From: an uncultured Bacillota bacterium
Lineage (GTDB): Bacteria > Bacillota > Clostridia > Peptostreptococcales > Anaerovoracaceae
Assembly: GCA_946546075.1 (NCBI GenBank)
Contig: CAMNNV010000008.1
Coordinates: forward strand, 1 to 18,040
Length of the DNA stretch: 18,040 nt
Direction: 5' to 3'
The translations under genes and the position numbers were made by a program. The notes under the pieces were generated by a model, which had not been told where the DNA came from, ran no database searches, and saw only the letters and a list, made by a program, of their open reading frames with translations. This document shows, piece after piece, positions 14,705-18,040 of this stretch. The number at the start of each line of letters is the position of its first letter. Within the stretch, counting starts at the first letter, position 1.

Positions 14705-15229
14705 ATGAAATTATTTATTTATGATGACTACAAGAATATATACCCGGAATTATCAGGGCATGCTCTGACAGATGCACTGATACTGCGAGCCGTCAAGGAG
14801 TACGGTATCAGTGTGTCTTCTCTGAAGGTGATAAGAGACCACAGAGGCAAGCCCTTTATTGTGCCTCACAGTGAAGTGAAAGTAAATGTTTCCGTAAGTC
14901 ACTGCGGGAGCACTTTTGCTGCGATCGTTTCCGAGGCGAATTGCGGCATCGATATACAGGAGGCGAGAAACACAGATGTGTTAAAGATCGCCGGAAGGTT
15001 TTTCTCGGAGGAGGAATACCGACTCGTGGAGAAAGAAGGTTCGGATAGGTTCTTCAGACTCTGGACTCGAAAAGAAGCCTACGCGAAATACACCGGCGGA
15101 GGCCTGGGACAGGTCATGAAAAAAATATCCGTCATAGACAGGGAGGATGTGACGTTCACAGAATCGATCCTGCCAAACGGCATGTACTGCTGCATATGCA
15201 CAAAGGAGGAGCCGGAATGGATGCAGTAG
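14705..15229 (+). CDS. Sfp-type 4'-phosphopantetheinyl transferase
   Basis: Transfers the phosphopantetheine arm of CoA to a serine of a carrier protein. The 174-aa protein is short compared with classical Sfp (about 225-230 aa) but keeps the core motifs: GKPFI near 48-52, SVSHCGS at 63-69, the magnesium-binding GIDIQE at 81-86 and RLWTRKEAYAKYTGGGL at 118-134 with Lys123, Glu124 and Lys128. The start ATG has no strong Shine-Dalgarno sequence. No polyketide or peptide synthetase gene is in the window, so the carrier protein target is unknown; an ACP of fatty acid synthesis is possible if a dedicated AcpS is absent. The end overlaps recX by 13 nt, so the two are co-transcribed. Confidence 0.9.
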   Translation: MKLFIYDDYKNIYPELSGHALTDALILRAVKEYGISVSSLKVIRDHRGKPFIVPHSEVKVNVSVSHCGSTFAAIVSEANCGIDIQEARNTDVLKIAGRFFSEEEYRLVEKEGSDRFFRLWTRKEAYAKYTGGGLGQVMKKISVIDREDVTFTESILPNGMYCCICTKEEPEWMQ

Positions 15230-15684
15230 AAAGAGGCGCTTCGTATCTGGCGGTCAAACCCCGGACGGAAGCCCAGGTTTATGAATACCTGATCGGGAAG
15301 GGCTACGAAGAAGCGGAAGTAAGAGAGGCCGTAGACAGCCTCAAAGAGTACCACTACATTGACGATGAAGAGTTCGCGCGTATGTACATCCGGTACGCCC
15401 AGGACAGAGGACGAGGCCTCGAGAGGATCAAGAGAGAATTATCATCAAAAGGCGTCGGCAGGGATACCATAGAGGACGTGATCTACCAGCTGCAGCAGGA
15501 GGATGCACTTCCGGATGAGATGGAGATGGCTCTGGCCGTAGCCGCGGACATTTTGGGAGATATCGATGTATCGACCCTTGACTACAGAGAAAAAACGAAA
15601 CTTCGGGGAAGAGTGAGCCGGAGGCTGGCTTCAAGAGGTTTCAAAACGGATATCATATACGATGTATTGAGTAAAACAATCTGA
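15217..15684 (+). CDS. recX: Regulatory protein RecX
   Basis: Modulates RecA filament formation in the cytoplasm. RecX proteins are built of three-helix repeats, and the visible segments fit: ERGASYLAVKPRTEAQVYEYLIGKGY, then YHYIDDEEFARMYIRYAQDRGRGLERIKRELSSKGV, then a C-terminal repeat ending RRLASRGFKTDIIYDVL. I chose the ATG at 15217 (155 aa) because AAAGGAGG (15202-15209) lies 7 nt before it; an upstream in-frame ATG at 15196 precedes that ribosome binding site and would add seven residues. The start overlaps the end of the phosphopantetheinyl transferase gene. recA is not in the window. rmuC two genes downstream gives this operon a recombination and repair theme. Confidence 0.93.
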   Translation: MDAVERGASYLAVKPRTEAQVYEYLIGKGYEEAEVREAVDSLKEYHYIDDEEFARMYIRYAQDRGRGLERIKRELSSKGVGRDTIEDVIYQLQQEDALPDEMEMALAVAADILGDIDVSTLDYREKTKLRGRVSRRLASRGFKTDIIYDVLSKTI

Positions 15685-15701
15685 TTTTAAAGGAGTAAAT
15701 G

Positions 15702-16208
15702 ATGGCAGCAAACAGCACAAACAAAGAAATCATAAAGATGGTCAATGATTTCTATCTGAATGTTATCGACGATTTCAAGGAGGCAGAAGGAATCATCATC
15801 AACGAGAGTAAGTTCAAGAGCATATTCAAGCACAAGGATCATGACAGGAACATCAGAAAGCTCAGATCCTGCAAGAAAAAATGCATAGCGATATCGACGA
15901 AAGAACTGGAATCGGCTGCATCCAGCAAGATCGAGAAGACGCTGCTCAATGACTTCGAGAGAACAAGATACGCCTTTGTGACTCTTTGCGATGCACATAT
16001 CCAGCTCCAGCAGAGTCTGAAGGACAAATCAGAAGGTGCTAAGGTCAAGTACTCCGAGTACAAAGAAATCTACAACAGGATGCAGAAGTGCCGTCAGGAT
16101 CTGAACAGGCAGCTGCATGAACTGGATATCGATTACACCGATTACACTTACGACGATGGCGAGGAGTTCTCCTATGAATTCCTGTCTTATGAGGATATCA
16201 ACAAATGA
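15702..16208 (+). CDS. Unrecognised 168-aa helical protein in the recX-rmuC operon
   Basis: I do not recognise a family. The start is probably the second of two adjacent ATGs (15702), which is 6 nt from AGGAG (15691-15695); the first (15699) is only 3 nt away. The protein is charged and predicted helical with no signal peptide or TM segment. It has four cysteines (57, 61, 96, 130), a basic stretch at about 38-62 (KFKSIFKHKDHDRNIRKLR, then KKKC), a helical region at about 75-140 suited to a coiled coil, and a very acidic, tyrosine-rich tail at about 141-168 (DIDYTDYTYDDGEEF). It lies 17 nt after recX, and its stop overlaps the rmuC start (ATGA), so it is expressed with repair genes. A DNA- or nucleoprotein-associated role is a guess from context only. 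Confidence 0.85.
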   Translation: MAANSTNKEIIKMVNDFYLNVIDDFKEAEGIIINESKFKSIFKHKDHDRNIRKLRSCKKKCIAISTKELESAASSKIEKTLLNDFERTRYAFVTLCDAHIQLQQSLKDKSEGAKVKYSEYKEIYNRMQKCRQDLNRQLHELDIDYTDYTYDDGEEFSYEFLSYEDINK

Positions 16209-17272
16209 GTGAGTCTCTGGTTATACTTTGTGCGGCGGTACCGGCCTGCGTCATGATCATACTCACGATCATCCTTCTGCTCAAATTGTCCCAGTCGCAG
16301 CAGAGAGATCTGGAGAAGACCCAGAGAGAACTGCGATATGAGATGGACAGGTCCAGGCAGGAAACGGTGAGCGCTGTGAACAGCAGCATCCAGAATTTCT
16401 CCCAGGCCATCGCGCAGAACCAGAAGGACTCGGCCATCATACAGGGACGAAGACTTGCAGAGATGAACCGGCAGATCACCGACAGCCTGGAGCAGGTCAA
16501 CAGAGGTCTTGGTCAGATGCAGAACCTGGCAAGGGACGTGGGTGACCTGCAGAAACTTCTGAACAACGTGAAGACGAGGGGTATGATCGGAGAGGTCCAG
16601 CTCGGTGCGATCCTGGAACAGATCCTTGCACCCGAGCAGTATGATGAGAACGTTGCTGTAACAGGGACGAGAGAACGGGTAGAATTCGCAGTGAAGTTTC
16701 CGGGAGAGGGAAGCGATATGGTCTATCTGCCGATCGATTCCAAGTTCCCTCTCGATGCCTACAGCAAACTCCAGGATGCTTATGAAAGAGGAGACCGCAA
16801 GCAGATAAGAGCCGCCTATGACAATATGAAAAACGCTGTGCTGAAGGCAGCGAAAGATATCAGCACGAAATACATCATGCCTCCGTATACGACGGAATTC
16901 GCGATCATGTTCCTGCCTTTTGAGGGTCTGTATGCGGAAGTGCTGAGGATGGATCTTGTGGAGAGACTCCAGAGCGAGTATAAGGTCACGGTGGCAGGTC
17001 CTGCGACCATGGCTGCCATGCTCAACAGTTTCCAGATGGGATTCCGGTCTCTGGCATTGCAGAGGCAGTCGGGAAAGGTCTGGGATACCCTTTCAAAAGC
17101 GAGGACGGAGTTCGGCAAATTCGCAGATGTGCTGGGAAAGACGCAGGAAAGACTGGACCAGGCCCAGGCGGAACTTGAGAAACTGGTGGGCCAGAGGACG
17201 AGAAGTATACAGAGAGCCCTTGAGAATGTGGATTCTTTGCGAGAAGGATCTGCAGATGAGGAACAACAATGA
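16205..17272 (+). CDS. rmuC: DNA recombination protein RmuC
   Basis: RmuC proteins limit DNA inversions at short inverted repeats and carry a restriction-endonuclease-like fold; the mechanism is not well defined. The 355-aa protein has an N-terminal TM helix at about 7-27, a coiled coil at about 28-110 rich in Gln, Glu and Arg, and the RmuC domain at about 115-325. Family stretches include TRGMIGEVQLGAILEQILAPEQY near 121-143, the segment LPIDSKFPLDAY near 175-186, YIMPPYTTEFAIMFLPFEGLYAEV near 220-243 and the C-terminal WDTLSKARTEFGKFADVL. The length is at the short end for the family. The start overlaps the upstream unknown gene by 4 nt and the stop overlaps the phosphoesterase start by 4 nt. 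Confidence 0.95.
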   Translation: MSESLVILCAAVPACVMIILTIILLLKLSQSQQRDLEKTQRELRYEMDRSRQETVSAVNSSIQNFSQAIAQNQKDSAIIQGRRLAEMNRQITDSLEQVNRGLGQMQNLARDVGDLQKLLNNVKTRGMIGEVQLGAILEQILAPEQYDENVAVTGTRERVEFAVKFPGEGSDMVYLPIDSKFPLDAYSKLQDAYERGDRKQIRAAYDNMKNAVLKAAKDISTKYIMPPYTTEFAIMFLPFEGLYAEVLRMDLVERLQSEYKVTVAGPATMAAMLNSFQMGFRSLALQRQSGKVWDTLSKARTEFGKFADVLGKTQERLDQAQAELEKLVGQRTRSIQRALENVDSLREGSADEEQQ

Positions 17273-17973
17273 GTTTATACGCGATAGGTGATCTTCACCT
17301 TGCAACATCAGCTGATGTAGATAAGCCCATGGACGGTTTTGGTCCGCTCTGGGCTGATCATACGAACAGACTGCAGAGAAACTGGATAGATACCGTGGGC
17401 CCGGAGGACACTGTGATCGTTCCCGGGGACATATCATGGGGCCTCAAATACGAGGAGGCGCTTCCTGATCTGGAACTGATCGACAGTCTGCCGGGCAGCA
17501 AAATATTCATCAAAGGAAACCATGACCTGTGGTGGACGGGGATCACGAAACTCAACCGATCCTTTGACACCATTACATTCCTTCAGAACGACTGCATCTT
17601 TTGCGAGGGGATGTATATTTGCGGAAGCAGGGGATGGATCACTCCGGATAATGAAGATTTCACGGTAGCAGATGAGAAGGTCTATAACAGGGAGCTTCTT
17701 CGCATGAAGATGTCTCTCGATCAGGCGGCGGCCAGACAGAAGGATGTGCCGGCACCGATCCTGGGCGTGATGCATTTCCCGCCCGTTTCCAAAAAAACGG
17801 CGTTTTCAGGCTTCCAGCAGCTGTTTATGGATTATGGGGTCAAAAAGGTGATTTACGGCCATGTACACGGAGAAGAGGGCTTCAGAAAGGCTATCCAGGG
17901 TACATACCACGGCACAGAGTATCATCTTGTATCCCTTGACAACTTAAGATGCGTACCATTTCGCATAAAATGA
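17269..17973 (+). CDS. Calcineurin-like metallophosphoesterase
   Basis: A 234-aa soluble enzyme with the full set of metallophosphoesterase motifs: GDLHLA with Asp8 and His10, VPGDISWG with Asp54, KGNHDLWW with Asn84 and His85, MHFPP with His169, and YGHVHG with His198 and His200. These residues bind a two-metal centre. The substrate cannot be told from the motifs; family members hydrolyse phosphomonoesters, phosphodiesters or nucleic acids. It starts within the end of rmuC (ATGA overlap at 17269-17272), so it belongs to the same transcript. The C-terminal part includes GTYHGTEYHLVSLDNLRCVP. There is no signal peptide, so it should act in the cytoplasm. Confidence 0.93.
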   Translation: MSLYAIGDLHLATSADVDKPMDGFGPLWADHTNRLQRNWIDTVGPEDTVIVPGDISWGLKYEEALPDLELIDSLPGSKIFIKGNHDLWWTGITKLNRSFDTITFLQNDCIFCEGMYICGSRGWITPDNEDFTVADEKVYNRELLRMKMSLDQAAARQKDVPAPILGVMHFPPVSKKTAFSGFQQLFMDYGVKKVIYGHVHGEEGFRKAIQGTYHGTEYHLVSLDNLRCVPFRIK

Positions 17974-17989
17974 TGAGAAGGAGGGGGTC

Positions 17990-18040
17990 ATTATCAACAC
18001 ACTTGACATCATAACGAAAAAGAGAAACGGAAGTGTTCTG
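17990..18040 (+). CDS. pdp: Probable start of pyrimidine-nucleoside phosphorylase, cut by window end
   Basis: The last frame reads INTLDIITKKRNGSVL, which resembles the N-terminus of pyrimidine-nucleoside phosphorylases (pattern DIIxKKRxGxxL, from family knowledge). AAGGAGG (17978-17984) is well placed just upstream. No ATG, GTG or TTG lies in this frame between the in-frame stop at 17966-17968 and the window end, so the start would have to be ATT (17990, 5 nt from the ribosome binding site) or ATC (17993, 8 nt). The identification rests on about 16 residues. The gene would follow the phosphoesterase by about 16-19 nt in the same operon. Confidence 0.5.
   Translation, partial: MINTLDIITKKRNGSVL

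Noticed and set aside
1..18040. Mobile elements, CRISPR arrays, tRNA or rRNA genes
   Set aside because: I saw no transposase, integrase, phage gene, regularly spaced repeats or RNA gene signature; all blocks read as chromosomal core genes.

Overview
The window is an 18 kb stretch of bacterial chromosome with the look of a Firmicutes (class Clostridia) genome of moderate GC. Supporting signs are strong AGGAGG-type ribosome binding sites, sigma-A-like promoters with extended -10 elements, short U-tract hairpin terminators, a split two-subunit transketolase, and a YerC-type TrpR-family regulator. The exact genus cannot be read from the sequence; an anaerobic amino-acid-using Clostridia lineage is an inference from gdhA, the paired NhaD-like transporters and general gene content.

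Layout. (1) 1-1190, minus strand: most of a hexameric-type glutamate dehydrogenase gene (gdhA), cut by the left edge. It is divergently transcribed from (2) mgtE (1428-2831), a magnesium channel/transporter with its own promoter and terminator. (3) 3028-4296 and 4505-5773: two tandem, about 90% identical ArsB/NhaD-family ion transporters, both starting with TTG and each followed by its own terminator. (4) 5886-8526: nnrD (NAD(P)HX dehydratase) plus the N- and C-terminal transketolase subunits, ending in a terminator. (5) 8673-14278: ftsE, ftsX, a coiled-coil/LytM (EnvC/PcsB-like) hydrolase activator or hydrolase, recJ and a CtpA-type S41 protease, in one tightly packed operon behind a good promoter. 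(6) 14353-14649: a YerC-type regulator with its own promoter, an 18-bp palindrome overlapping the -35 box, and a terminator. (7) 14705 to the right edge: an Sfp-type phosphopantetheinyl transferase, recX, an unrecognised 168-aa protein, rmuC, a calcineurin-like phosphoesterase, and the first codons of a probable pyrimidine-nucleoside phosphorylase.

How the genes work together: blocks 1-3 handle glutamate/ammonium and ion homeostasis. Block 4 joins pentose-phosphate carbon flow with repair of damaged NAD(P)H. Block 5 couples the divisome signal FtsEX to a cell-wall hydrolase, with a periplasmic-side protease and a DNA-repair exonuclease in the same transcript. Block 7 mixes recombination and repair functions (RecX, RmuC) with small enzymes.

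I see no phage, transposon, CRISPR array, tRNA or rRNA in the window. Nothing here amounts to a clearly new system. The observations most worth following are the palindrome at the yerC promoter, the unrecognised 168-aa gene in the recX-rmuC operon, the duplicated transporters, and a pyrimidine phosphorylase reading frame with no standard start codon.
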